Below are positions 42,272 through 51,339 of a stretch of 64,000 nt of DNA, piece after piece (position 1 is the first letter of the stretch; every line of letters starts with the position of its first letter). Source of the DNA: Ancylobacter sp. TS-1 (lineage in GTDB: Bacteria; Pseudomonadota; Alphaproteobacteria; Rhizobiales; Xanthobacteraceae); contig NZ_CP045144.1 of the NCBI RefSeq assembly GCF_009223885.1, positions 2,592,001 to 2,656,000 of the forward strand, read 5' to 3'. The translations under genes and the position numbers were made by a program. Under the pieces are notes generated by a model. It did not search any database. It was given only the letters and a program-made list of their open reading frames with translations, and was not told the origin of the DNA.

Positions 42272-42793
42272 ATGCCCCTTCAGGAGTTGAACCGCCGCTC
42301 CGTGATGGCCGGCCTCGCCGCCGGCGGCGCCGGACTGACCATTGCCAAGGCTGCGGCGGCCCCCGCTCAGGTCACGCTCGACGACATCCGGAAGGATGCC
42401 GAGGTCGCCTGCCTCTATCATTGCGACTATGGCGATCCCGACCGCTTCGCCCAGACGCTGAACAATATCGGCAACCATTATTCGGTCTACGGGGCGGATC
42501 CCTTCGCGCTGCAGATCGTGCTGGTGGTGCATGCCGGCGGCATCAAGTTCTTCCTCGACAGTCTCGAGGGCACCATGTGGGCCGACGAGAAGCTTCCGCC
42601 GGAACTGTTCGCCCGTGCCGAGGCGATCTCCAAGACCGGCCTCAAGGTCTATCTCTGCGAGATCACCTTCAAGCGGAACCAGCTCGACCTGTCGCGGGCG
42701 AAGCAGGCCGACTTCATCTCCTTCGTGCCCTCGGGCGTCGCGACCTGCGCCGCGCTCCAGGGCAAGGGCTTCGCCTATATGAAGGTCGGATGA
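42272..42793 (+). CDS. Exported DsrE-family protein of the sox cluster
   Basis: A 173-residue protein with a twin-arginine-type signal (LNRRSVMAGLAAGGAGLTIAKAAAA) and a DsrE/TusD-like core (ALQIVLVVHAGGIKFFLDSL, GLKVYLCEITFKRN, FVPSGVATCAALQGKGFAYMKVG). DsrE-family proteins carry sulfur on a conserved cysteine; candidates here are in VYLCE and VATCA. It occupies the position where Paracoccus has the dihaem cytochrome gene soxE and overlaps soxF by four bases. It may exchange sulfur with SoxYZ or SoxF. Confidence 0.85.
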   Translation: MPLQELNRRSVMAGLAAGGAGLTIAKAAAAPAQVTLDDIRKDAEVACLYHCDYGDPDRFAQTLNNIGNHYSVYGADPFALQIVLVVHAGGIKFFLDSLEGTMWADEKLPPELFARAEAISKTGLKVYLCEITFKRNQLDLSRAKQADFISFVPSGVATCAALQGKGFAYMKVG

Positions 42794-44070
42794 GGCGGCC
42801 GGTGCCGACCTCGCGGACGCGGCGCGCGCTGCTCCTGAGCGCTCTGGGCGGGCTCGCCCTGCCGCATGTGGCGCGTGCGGCGCCGCCGCGCGTCGTCGTG
42901 ATCGGCGCCGGCGTGGCGGGCGCTTCCTTCGCCACTTATGCCGCCCGCCTGCTCAAGGGCGCCGGCGAGATCGTCCTGGTCGAGCCGGCCGCGGGCTATC
43001 TGGCGCTCTATCGCTCGAACCTTGTGCTCAGCGGGATGATCGAGACGCGGGAGATCTGGACCGGCTATGACGCGCTCGCCCGCCGCACCGGCATAAAATG
43101 GGTCGCGGCGCGGGCCGTGGCGCTCGACCGCGACCGCCGGGAGGTCGTCCTCGCGGATGGTAGCCGGCTTGGCTTTGAAATGGCCGTCCTCGCCCCCGGA
43201 ATCGCGCTCGATTATGGCAGCGTGCCGGGCTGGAGCCGGGAAGCCGCCGCCGTCATGCCGCACGCCTGGAAGGGAACCGAACAGTTCCATCTGCTGAAGC
43301 GGCAGCTGGACGCGGTGCCGGACGGCGGGCGGATCGTGATCCTGCCTCCGCCCGATCCGTCGCGATGCCCTCCCGCACCCTATGAGCGGGCCTCGATGAT
43401 GGCCTTCGCGCTGAAGGCGTCGGGGCGCGGCGAATGCCGGATATTCATCGTCGACGTCAAGGAACGCTTCGCAAAAATGGCGCTGTTTCTCGATGCTTGG
43501 GAGAAATACTACCCGGGCATGATCGACTGGCTGCCCCCTTCCATCCATGAGGGCGTCAAACGGGTCGACCCCTCGACCATGAGCGTCGAGACCGGCTTCG
43601 AAACCTATCGCGACTGCGCGCTGGTAAACGTGATCCCGGCGCAGACGGCGCCGCGGATCGCGGTCGCATCAGGGCTCGCGGACGCGACCGGCTTCTGCCC
43701 GGTAGGGGCGCAGGACATGCGCTCCGCCGTCGATTCGCGCATCTTCGTGCTCGGCGATGCCGCCCATGCGGGCGCGATGCCGAAATCCGCTTTTGCCGCC
43801 AACAGCCAGTCCGCCGTGGCGGCACGCGCCGTGGCGGCCGAACTGCTCGGTGGCAGTGGCGGCCCGCCCGAATATGAGAGCCGGTGCTGGAGCCTTCTGG
43901 CCAAAGGCGACGGCGTGAAGTCGAGTTCACGCTTTGCAGCGGTGTCGAATAAATTCGAAGAGTACGATGAGACCGTATCCGCCATTGATGAAACGGCACA
44001 GTTGCGACAAGTAACCGCAGATGACAATTCAGTTTGGTTTGCTAAACTTGAAACTGAGATATTCAATTAG
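42790..44070 (+). CDS. soxF: SoxF-type flavocytochrome c sulfide dehydrogenase flavoprotein
   Basis: A 426-residue periplasmic FAD protein. After an RR-containing signal (TRRALLLSALGGLALPHVARA) comes the FAD motif VVVIGAGVAGASFATYAA, and later FCPVGAQDMRSAVDSRIFVLGDAAHAGAMPKSAFAANSQ, typical of FccB/SoxF. These enzymes oxidise sulfide with a cytochrome partner. No soxE-type cytochrome is next to it. The ATG at 42790 overlaps the stop of the DsrE-like gene. The last 40 residues are less conserved and their codons more AT-rich. Confidence 0.9.
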   Translation: MRRPVPTSRTRRALLLSALGGLALPHVARAAPPRVVVIGAGVAGASFATYAARLLKGAGEIVLVEPAAGYLALYRSNLVLSGMIETREIWTGYDALARRTGIKWVAARAVALDRDRREVVLADGSRLGFEMAVLAPGIALDYGSVPGWSREAAAVMPHAWKGTEQFHLLKRQLDAVPDGGRIVILPPPDPSRCPPAPYERASMMAFALKASGRGECRIFIVDVKERFAKMALFLDAWEKYYPGMIDWLPPSIHEGVKRVDPSTMSVETGFETYRDCALVNVIPAQTAPRIAVASGLADATGFCPVGAQDMRSAVDSRIFVLGDAAHAGAMPKSAFAANSQSAVAARAVAAELLGGSGGPPEYESRCWSLLAKGDGVKSSSRFAAVSNKFEEYDETVSAIDETAQLRQVTADDNSVWFAKLETEIFN

Positions 44071-44134
44071 ATTGATTTAGTTAAATTAATACTGCGATCC
44101 AGTATGCCGTCTTTTACACATAGAGGGCGATACA

Positions 44135-44551
44135 ATGCTTCTTGTCCGCGATATTCTGCGCCACGACGCCGTTCCCGTCATCGAACTCGCCGCGGATGAG
44201 CCGATTGAATCCGCTGTTGCGTTGATGGGCTTCGCCGGCCTGCCCGCCCTCGTGCTCATCGACGGCCGTCGTCGCGCCGTCGCCCTGCTCACCGAACGGG
44301 ACATCGTCGATTATTTCGCAACACCCGGCTTCGAGACGGGTTGCAGGGCGGCGCGTGTCGCCCGATCCGCACCGAATGACGAATTGCCGCAATGCTCCAG
44401 CCGCGACCGCCTGTCGACCGTCGTGCGCAGGATGAACGAGGAGAATCTGCGCGCGGTCCTGGTGGTCGATGGCGATGCGGGACTGGGCCTGCTGACGCAG
44501 GACGCTGTCGCGGCGGCGATCGCCAAGGCCGGGACGGAAGAACCCTTGTAA
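44135..44551 (+). CDS. Tandem CBS-domain protein
   Basis: A 138-residue protein with two CBS motifs: DILRHDAVPVIELAADEPIESAVALMGFAGLPALVLIDGRRRAVALLTERDI and SSRDRLSTVVRRMNEENLRAVLVVDGDAGLGLLTQDAV. Such stand-alone pairs sense adenine nucleotides and regulate partners. It follows soxF by 64 AT-rich bases and may be co-transcribed with the sox genes or have its own promoter. Its target is unknown. Confidence 0.85.
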   Translation: MLLVRDILRHDAVPVIELAADEPIESAVALMGFAGLPALVLIDGRRRAVALLTERDIVDYFATPGFETGCRAARVARSAPNDELPQCSSRDRLSTVVRRMNEENLRAVLVVDGDAGLGLLTQDAVAAAIAKAGTEEPL

Positions 44552-44598
44552 CCGGGCCGACGCGCCGGCCCGGAAGGCGCCGGTGAACGGCGCCGTCG
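44552..44598. terminator. Stem-loops after the CBS gene
   Basis: CCGGGCC (44552-44558) pairs with GGCCCGG around GACGCGCC, followed by a second GGCGCCG/CGGCGCC hairpin. There is no T-run, so this may be a weak or Rho-assisted terminator ahead of the strong one at 44680. Confidence 0.4.
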
Positions 44599-44679
44599 TT
44601 CGACCCTCTATGCCTCGGCGAGAGCTACGATATTCCGGTTGTTTCGCCGGAATCCGCCATGTGGGGACATGGCCGGTAT

Positions 44680-44709
44680 GGGACGCGGCTTAGGCCGCGT
44701 CCCTTTTTT
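44680..44709 (+). terminator. Strong Rho-independent terminator downstream of sox/CBS
   Basis: GGGACGCGGC (44680-44689) pairs perfectly with GCCGCGTCCC (44694-44703) around TTAG and is followed by six T residues. It ends plus-strand transcription from the sox-CBS region before the convergent GH5 gene. Confidence 0.9.
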
Positions 44710-44742
44710 CAAGGCGCAAACGAGCCCCGTCTTCGGCCTCGA

Positions 44743-47700
44743 CTAGATCACGAAGTGGAACTGCGAGCTGTCGAAGGTGCCCAGCCCGACCAGCTCGAAC
44801 TCCACCGTTCCGCCGGAAGCGAGGTCGGCATTCGTGGCGAGGTTGCGCACGACATAGCCCTCCTCGCTGCGCGAGACGATCTCGGCGCCGTGGATCGCGG
44901 CGATCTCGTAGGAGGTGTCGATCTCCAGCGTCCAGCCCTGCCGCGCGGCGCCGTCATTGTGCAGCGAGACCTCGGCGGTGAAGCCGTCGACGTCGCTCTC
45001 CACCAGCGACACCGAGGCGTCGATCACGTCGTCACTGAGGACGGAGCGCGCCGCGCCCGCCAGCGTCGCCGCCGCGTCCTCGCCGACCGCGCGGCCGTTC
45101 ACCGCGAAATCGTCGGCGACGATCGCCGCCCCGCCCGGCGAGGCCTGGAAGCCGAAGGTCACTTCGGCATTGGCCCCGACCTTGCCGTTCCATGAAGCGT
45201 TGCGGACGACGTAATGGTCGCCGACATGGCTGACGATCTCGGCGTTCCAGATGTTGGAGATGTCGAAGGAAGCGTCGAACTCGACCGTCCAGCCGTTCAG
45301 CGCCGCCTCCGGCGTCAGCGTCATCTGGCCGACGAAGCCCGAGCCCCAATTGTCGTTGACCTTGAACGCCACCTCGTCGCCCCCGGCCGGCGGCGCCGCA
45401 TCGTCGTTCTGGATGGTGCCGGTGGCGCGCCCGTCCGCGAGCGTGGCGCCGGACGCGTTGGAGAGGGCGAGGGTAAAGGTCTCGTTGCCCTCCAGCACCC
45501 CGTCGCCGATCAGCGCCACCTTGACGGTCTTGCTCGTCTCGCCCGCCGCGAAAATGAGCGTGCCGGTCAGCGCCTGGTAGTCCTGCCCGGCCACGGCGGA
45601 GCCGTTGGCAGTGGCGTAGCTCACGCTCACCGGCCCGTCCGCCGCTTCCGACAGGCTGACCGTGAAGGTGAGGAAGCCCGGTGCCGCAGCGCTGCCCTCG
45701 GCCGCGCCGGCATCCGCCACGCTGAGCGCGGGAAGCACGGGGGCCGGCTCGTCATCGTCGAGGATAGTCGCCGCCGCCTGCGCGACGCCGAGCACCGCGC
45801 CCTGCGGGCTGGTGAGGAGAAGCGTGAAGCGCTCGTCCGCCTCGGCGAGCGTGTCGCCGGTGATGGCGACGCGCACGGTCTTGGTGGTCTCGCCGGGCTC
45901 GAAGGTCAGCGTGCCGCTCGCGGCGGTGAAATCGTCCGCGCCGGCCTCGCCCGCCACGGTCTGGTAGTTCACGCTCACCGCCTGCGTGGACGCCGCCGAG
46001 AGGCTGACCGTGAACACCGCATAGGCACCCGCGCCGGTGCCGCCGCCGTCCTCCTCGAGATCGAACTGGATCGGCTCGAGATAGGCGAGCTTGTCGGTGT
46101 AGACCGTGCGCCAGTCGTCGGCGAGGATGCCGCCGGTGTCGCGCGAATTCGGGTTCCACGACCAGTAGGTCCAGCTGATGCCCTCCTCGCCCGGCGCGAG
46201 GTCGATGGTGCCGTCATTGTCGAAGTCGCCGGCCATGTAGGAGGTCAGCGCCTCCAGCCACGGCGCGTCCTTGGGGTCCTGCAGCTTGGTGCCGAACTCG
46301 CCGATAAACACCGGCGCGATCCCCTCGCGGTAGATGTAGCCCCACATCTCGTCAAACTTTGCCGGCAAATCTTCGGCGAAGTCCGGGCTCTGGAACCAGG
46401 GCTGGGCGTAGACCGAATTGCCGTAGTCATGCGCCGAGTAGACCAGCTTGTTCGGCACGTCGAGCTCGATCGGCCGGTCGCGCACGCCCATGAGGTTGCC
46501 GCCCCACCAGTAGTTCTCGCCCTGATAGGAGCCGACACCCTCGACGAAGACGAGCCAGTTCGGGTTGACCGCGCCGATGGCGTTGCCGGCCCGCTCGGCC
46601 GCTGCCGCCCAGTCGGTCGCCCCGCCGCCGCCCCAGGTGCCGGCATGCGGCTCGTTGTGCAGGTCGGCGCCGATCACGGTCGGATCGTCCGCATAGCGCT
46701 CGGCCAGCATCTGCCAGTCGTCGATCCACTGGGATTCGGGATGGGCGGAATCGTACCAGAGCCCGTTCTCCGAGGCGCCGCCGCCGAAGGAGGAGCGGTG
46801 ATGGTCGAGGATGATCTTCAGCCCGACCTCGCCGGCATAGGCGACGATCTTGTCCATGATCTCGAGCGGCGTCAGGCCCTGAAGATCCGGGTTCTGCGAG
46901 TAGTCTATGCCGCCGGCGCTGTCGGCGTGCAGCATGTCGGTGGAGAAGGGCACGCGGATCGCGTTGAACCCCAGCTCTTTCATCTGGTCCATCATCTCGG
47001 TGTAGGAGCGCGTCCACACGCCATGCGGCGAGGCGTTGGAGGATTCGAAGCCGAACCAGTTCACCCCGGCGATGACCACCGGGTTGCCGGCGGAATCGAC
47101 GATCTGGTTGCCGGAGGTGGAGAACCAGCCCTCCGCCGCCCCGCCCGATCCGCCGCCGCCCGCATCGCCCTCGATCACCGTTGTGCCCGACACTGACACC
47201 ACCGGCGGAGGCGCCACATCGTCATTCACGATGGTGCCGGTAGCCGAACCGTCGGCAATGGTCGCGCCGGTCGGGCTGGTGAGGGTGAGCGTCAGCGTCT
47301 CGCTCGCCTCGACCAAAGTGTCGCCCGTCACCGGCACGCGCACGACCTTCGACGTCTCGCCGGCGGCGAAGGTCAGCGTGCCGGTCAGCGCCTGATAGTC
47401 CGAGCCGGCGCCCGCCGTGCCGTTGGCGGTGGCGTATTTCACCGTCACCGGGCCGGCGGCAGCCTGCGACAGCGTCACCGTGAAGTCGAGATAGGCGGTG
47501 CCGCCATCGCCCTCGCTCACGCTGGCGTCGGCGACCGAGAGGGTGGGTGTCGGCGGTGCCACATCGTCATTGACGATGGTGCCGGTAGCCGCCCCGTCGG
47601 CGAGGGTGGCGCCGGCAGGATTGGTGAGGGAGAGCGTCAGCGTCTCGTTCGCCTCGACCACCGCGTCGCCCGTCACCGGCACGCGCACGACCTTCGACGT

Positions 47701-49875
47701 CTCGCCGGCGGCGAAGGTCAGCGTGCCGGTCAGCGCCTGATAGTCCGAGCCCGCGCCCGCCGTGCCGTTGGCGGTGGCGTAGGCCACCGTGACCGGCGCC
47801 GTGGCCGCCTGCGACAGCGTCACCGTGAAGTCGAGATAGGCGGTGCCGCCATTGCCCTCGCTCACGCTGGCGTCGGCGACGGAAAGCGTCGGCAGGGTCG
47901 GTTCCGGCTCATGGTCGTGCCCGCCCACCGGGTGGCCATTGACGAGGAAGTCGTCGGCCATGACCGCCGCGCCGCCGGGCGCCGCCTGGAAGCCGAACTC
48001 CACCGTGCCGTCGGCGGCGACCTTGCCGTTCCACGCCGCGTTGGCGATCACGTAATGGTCGCCGACATGGCTGACGATCACGGCGTTCCAGATGTTGGAG
48101 ATGTCGAAGGAGGCGTCGAACTCGATCGTCCAGCCGTTCAGCGCCGCCTCGGGCGTGAGCGTCATCGAGCCGACGAAGCCGGCGCCCCAATTGTCCTTGA
48201 CCGTGAACGCCACCGCGTCGCCGCCGGCCGGCGGGGCGGCCTCGTCGTCGTCATTGAGGATGGTGCCCGTTGCCTGCCCATCGGCGATGCTCGCCCCGAC
48301 CGGGTCGGAAAGCGTCACGGTGAAGCTCTCGGCGGCCTCGGCCACGAGGTCGCCGATCACGTCGACATGAAGCTGCTTGGCGGTCTCGCCCGGCGCGAAG
48401 GTGATGGTGCCGCTCGTCGCCGCATAGTCGGCCCCGGCCAGCGCCGTGCCGTTGGCGGTCTGGTAGCTCACCGTCACCGGCTCGGTGGAAGCCTTGTCGA
48501 GCGTGACCGCGAACATGAAGTGGACATGGGCGCCGTCGCCCTCGGCGATGGTCAGGTCGGCGATGGAGACCGCCGGCAGCACGCCGGGCGCCTGCGCGTC
48601 GTCATTGAGGATGGTGCCGGTCGCCCGCTCGTCCGCCAGCCGCGCCCCGGCGGGCGAGGACAGCACGAGGTCGAAGCGCTCGTCGAACTCGAAGCCGGCA
48701 TCGCCGCTCACCGCCACCTGCACGGTCTTCACCGTCTCGCCCGGCTGGAAGGTCAGGGTGCCGAGCGCCGCCTGATAGTCGGTGCCGGCCAGCGCTGTGC
48801 CGTTCAGCGTCGAATAGTTCACCGTCACCACGCCGGCCGCCGCGCGCGACAGGCTGACGGTGAAGCTCATCAGCGTCCGCCCGTCATCGCCCTCGGCGAT
48901 CTGCGCGTCGGCGACCGAGAGCGAAGGCTCGTCGACCTGCGCCGCCTCGATCAGGCCGCGCCATTTCTGGTAGGTGGCGTCCTCCACCGCGATGACGTTG
49001 TTGTAGTCGAGCTCGCCCAGCGAGACCCCGTCCAGCGTGTAGGTCTGGTTCTGGCCGACAATGGCGATGACGACCGAGCCGTTCACCTCGGTCACGGTGA
49101 ATTCGGCGGGGCGGAAATAGCGGAAGTCGAGCCGGTCGGTCGCCGGGTCGAAGTCCAGCACGACATTGGCGCCATAGTCCCAGTCGATCTCGAAGGTGGT
49201 CCCGAGCGCGCCGGCCGGGGGCACGCCGGAACCGGCGGCGGTCGGCCAGGCATCGGTGCCGACGGTCGGGATGTCGTCGCGGCCGATCACCTGCGAATCC
49301 GGCACCTGGTCGAAGCCGAGCTGCAGCCACAGCCGGTCCTCGCGGGCCTGTGCGAAATGGAACAGGAAGTTCTCGGCCGAAAGCTCGGCGATGGTCGTAT
49401 CGAGCAGGATCAGCGTCTGGCCGGTGGTGTAGTTGCCGATCACCACGCCCTCGGCGCCGTCGACCATGTAGAGCTGCTCGCGCGTGCCGTAATAGCGGAA
49501 ATCCACCACGTCGGTGGCGGCATCGAACGCGACGCGGTCGATCTGGCCGATCTCGTGCGAGCGGGCATAGACCGTGTTCGGCTTCTGAACGATGCCGTGC
49601 TCCCAGGCCAGCGCGCCGCTGAGGTCCTGCCGCAGATGGTCGTTCTGGACCGGGACGAAGCTGTCGACCGTGAGCTGGCCGAGCGAGACGCCGACGATCA
49701 GGGTCTGCTTGCCGCTCCACGGATCCATGAAGGCGACGCCCTCGGCCGTGTCGACCACGATGAAGGCATGCACCGAGTTGTCGCCAAGGTCGAGCTTGTC
49801 CTTAGCCGGATCGAAGCCCTCGATCCGCCGCTGGCCCGAAGAGGGAAGTTCCGCTGAATAGATGGTCCCGGCCAT
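44743..49875 (-). CDS. Type I-secreted multidomain GH5 endoglucanase-like enzyme
   Basis: A 1710-residue modular enzyme. Order: three copies of a FDPAxDxLDF...VSLGEL module (about 15-77, 111-173, 235-297); Calx-beta domains from about 316 and 437; a CBM2-type cellulose-binding domain (about 554-648); Calx-beta 3 and 4 (near-identical, 115-residue period); a fifth Calx-beta split by the GH5 catalytic domain (about 915-1272), which carries the acid/base Glu1075 (HNEPH) and nucleophile Glu1193 (GEFGTK); Calx-beta 6; CBM2 (about 1500-1595); and a CBM2-like end (1622-1710). It has no N-terminal signal peptide and is followed upstream by its own ABC exporter and adaptor, so type I secretion is inferred. 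No RTX nonapeptides are seen. It probably cleaves beta-1,4-glucan such as cellulose. Confidence 0.9.
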   Translation of the reverse strand: MAGTIYSAELPSSGQRRIEGFDPAKDKLDLGDNSVHAFIVVDTAEGVAFMDPWSGKQTLIVGVSLGQLTVDSFVPVQNDHLRQDLSGALAWEHGIVQKPNTVYARSHEIGQIDRVAFDAATDVVDFRYYGTREQLYMVDGAEGVVIGNYTTGQTLILLDTTIAELSAENFLFHFAQAREDRLWLQLGFDQVPDSQVIGRDDIPTVGTDAWPTAAGSGVPPAGALGTTFEIDWDYGANVVLDFDPATDRLDFRYFRPAEFTVTEVNGSVVIAIVGQNQTYTLDGVSLGELDYNNVIAVEDATYQKWRGLIEAAQVDEPSLSVADAQIAEGDDGRTLMSFTVSLSRAAAGVVTVNYSTLNGTALAGTDYQAALGTLTFQPGETVKTVQVAVSGDAGFEFDERFDLVLSSPAGARLADERATGTILNDDAQAPGVLPAVSIADLTIAEGDGAHVHFMFAVTLDKASTEPVTVSYQTANGTALAGADYAATSGTITFAPGETAKQLHVDVIGDLVAEAAESFTVTLSDPVGASIADGQATGTILNDDDEAAPPAGGDAVAFTVKDNWGAGFVGSMTLTPEAALNGWTIEFDASFDISNIWNAVIVSHVGDHYVIANAAWNGKVAADGTVEFGFQAAPGGAAVMADDFLVNGHPVGGHDHEPEPTLPTLSVADASVSEGNGGTAYLDFTVTLSQAATAPVTVAYATANGTAGAGSDYQALTGTLTFAAGETSKVVRVPVTGDAVVEANETLTLSLTNPAGATLADGAATGTIVNDDVAPPTPTLSVADASVSEGDGGTAYLDFTVTLSQAAAGPVTVKYATANGTAGAGSDYQALTGTLTFAAGETSKVVRVPVTGDTLVEASETLTLTLTSPTGATIADGSATGTIVNDDVAPPPVVSVSGTTVIEGDAGGGGSGGAAEGWFSTSGNQIVDSAGNPVVIAGVNWFGFESSNASPHGVWTRSYTEMMDQMKELGFNAIRVPFSTDMLHADSAGGIDYSQNPDLQGLTPLEIMDKIVAYAGEVGLKIILDHHRSSFGGGASENGLWYDSAHPESQWIDDWQMLAERYADDPTVIGADLHNEPHAGTWGGGGATDWAAAAERAGNAIGAVNPNWLVFVEGVGSYQGENYWWGGNLMGVRDRPIELDVPNKLVYSAHDYGNSVYAQPWFQSPDFAEDLPAKFDEMWGYIYREGIAPVFIGEFGTKLQDPKDAPWLEALTSYMAGDFDNDGTIDLAPGEEGISWTYWSWNPNSRDTGGILADDWRTVYTDKLAYLEPIQFDLEEDGGGTGAGAYAVFTVSLSAASTQAVSVNYQTVAGEAGADDFTAASGTLTFEPGETTKTVRVAITGDTLAEADERFTLLLTSPQGAVLGVAQAAATILDDDEPAPVLPALSVADAGAAEGSAAAPGFLTFTVSLSEAADGPVSVSYATANGSAVAGQDYQALTGTLIFAAGETSKTVKVALIGDGVLEGNETFTLALSNASGATLADGRATGTIQNDDAAPPAGGDEVAFKVNDNWGSGFVGQMTLTPEAALNGWTVEFDASFDISNIWNAEIVSHVGDHYVVRNASWNGKVGANAEVTFGFQASPGGAAIVADDFAVNGRAVGEDAAATLAGAARSVLSDDVIDASVSLVESDVDGFTAEVSLHNDGAARQGWTLEIDTSYEIAAIHGAEIVSRSEEGYVVRNLATNADLASGGTVEFELVGLGTFDSSQFHFVI
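47280..47790. repeat. Near-identical 345-bp tandem repeat in the GH5 gene
   Basis: Bases around 47283-47450 recur almost unchanged 345 bases later (47628-47795). For example, GCCCGTCACCGGCACGCGCA occurs at 47323 and again at 47668. The unit encodes one Calx-beta domain of 115 residues. The near identity at DNA level points to a recent duplication. Confidence 0.8.
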
Positions 49876-50022
49876 GTCGTGTGCCCCAAGCTGTCCGCCA
49901 CATCGCGCCCGTTCCCGAGCGTAAAAGGCATCGCATGCGCCTTCGTCATCATCACCGTGGGCGGGCCCGCGAGTCGATGAATCCGGCCGGGAAATCGACG
50001 AGCGCGCCGCGAGGGATGGCGT

Positions 50023-51339
50023 TCAGCGCTCGCGGAAGGCGCGGGCGACCTGATCGCGCAGCGGCTTGACGAGAAACTCGAACGGCGTGCGGTCCTGCGT
50101 GCGCACGAACACCTCCGCCTGCATGCCGGCGCTGACACGCTGCGGCGCGAGGCGCGCAAGCTCCGCCGCCGGCACCGACACCCGGATCGTGTAGAACACC
50201 GCGCCGGTCTGCGCGTCGCGGCTGGTGTCGGCGGAGACCCGCGTGACCACGCCGGTAAGCTCAGGCGTGGTGCGCTGGTTGAAGGCGTGGATGCGCACCT
50301 CGGCGGCATGGCCGGGCACGATCTGGTCGATGTCGGGCGGCAGCACCCGCGCCTCCACCTCCAGCGCCTCCCCGGCCGGCACGATCAGCATCACCGGCTC
50401 GGCCGGCGTGATCACGCCCCCCACCGTGTGGACGGCGAGCTGGTGGACATGGCCGGCGCTCGGCGCGCGGATGTCGACCCGGCGCAGCTGGTCCTGCGCC
50501 GCCACCCGGCGCTCGACCAGCTCGGCCGCCTTGGCCTCGATCTCGGCCAGCTCCTTCATCGCCTCCTCGCGCAGCCCGTCGTCGATGCCGATGATCTGCA
50601 GCCGGGTCTCGGCGATCCGGCCCTGCGCCTGCGCAAGCGCGGCGACGAGGCGCCCCTTCTCGCCGTCAAGCTCGGCCGCCTCGCGCTCAAGGGCGGCCTT
50701 GCGGCTGAGCACGACGAGGTTCTTCGCGTAGAGGTCGCGCACCCCCTCCAGCTCCTCGGCGATCAGCACCGACTGCCGGTCGCGCGCCGCCTGCTGCGCC
50801 CGCAGCCCCGCCATCTCGTCCTCGAGCTGCGCGATGCGCGCGGCAAGCTGCGCCTTGCGGCCCTCGCGCGCCGCGCGGCGGGCCTCGAACTGGTTCTGCT
50901 CGGTGCGGATCAGCGCCTCGACCTCGTTCTCGCCGCGACGGACGGTCAGCTCGGGGGCAAGCGCGATGGCGGCGCTGCCGTCGCGCTCGGCGACCAGCCG
51001 GCCGCGCCGCGCGGCGAACTCGTCGAGCTGCTTGGCGACGACCTGGAGATTGGCGCGGGTCACGGTGTCGTCGAGCCGGATCAGCACATCGCCGGCCGCC
51101 ACCGCGTCGCCCTCGCGCACATTGAGCTGGCCGACAATGCCGCCGGTCGGGTGCTGGACCTTCTTCACATTGCCGTCGACGACGAACTGGCCGGAGGCGA
51201 CGACGGCGCCGCCCAGAGTGGCGGTGATCGCCCACACGCCGGCCGTGCCGGCGAACAGCAACACCGCCGCGCCGCCCCCGAGACCCAGCCCCCGCAGCGA
51301 GCCGGCGAAGGCCGAGGGAGTGTCGGGGCGCGCGCTCAC
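50023..51339 (-). CDS. HlyD-family type I secretion periplasmic adaptor
   Basis: A 438-residue membrane fusion protein. A single N-terminal membrane segment (LGLGGGAAVLLFAGTAGVWAITATL) is followed by the lipoyl half-motif (VQHPTGGIVGQLNVREGDAVAAGDVLIRLDD), a long coiled coil (about 105-290, rich in Ala, Glu, Arg and Leu) and the returning lipoyl/beta-barrel domain (VDIRAPSAGHVHQLAVHTVGGVITPAEPVM). It bridges the ABC exporter to an outer-membrane TolC-type channel, which is not in the window. It overlaps the exporter gene by four bases. Confidence 0.93.
   Translation of the reverse strand: MSARPDTPSAFAGSLRGLGLGGGAAVLLFAGTAGVWAITATLGGAVVASGQFVVDGNVKKVQHPTGGIVGQLNVREGDAVAAGDVLIRLDDTVTRANLQVVAKQLDEFAARRGRLVAERDGSAAIALAPELTVRRGENEVEALIRTEQNQFEARRAAREGRKAQLAARIAQLEDEMAGLRAQQAARDRQSVLIAEELEGVRDLYAKNLVVLSRKAALEREAAELDGEKGRLVAALAQAQGRIAETRLQIIGIDDGLREEAMKELAEIEAKAAELVERRVAAQDQLRRVDIRAPSAGHVHQLAVHTVGGVITPAEPVMLIVPAGEALEVEARVLPPDIDQIVPGHAAEVRIHAFNQRTTPELTGVVTRVSADTSRDAQTGAVFYTIRVSVPAAELARLAPQRVSAGMQAEVFVRTQDRTPFEFLVKPLRDQVARAFRER

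Noticed and set aside
45214..47196. Long plus-strand frame opposite the GH5 gene (also 47911-49857)
   Set aside because: Antisense shadows in GC-rich coding DNA; the minus strand carries conserved GH5, CBM2 and Calx-beta sequences.
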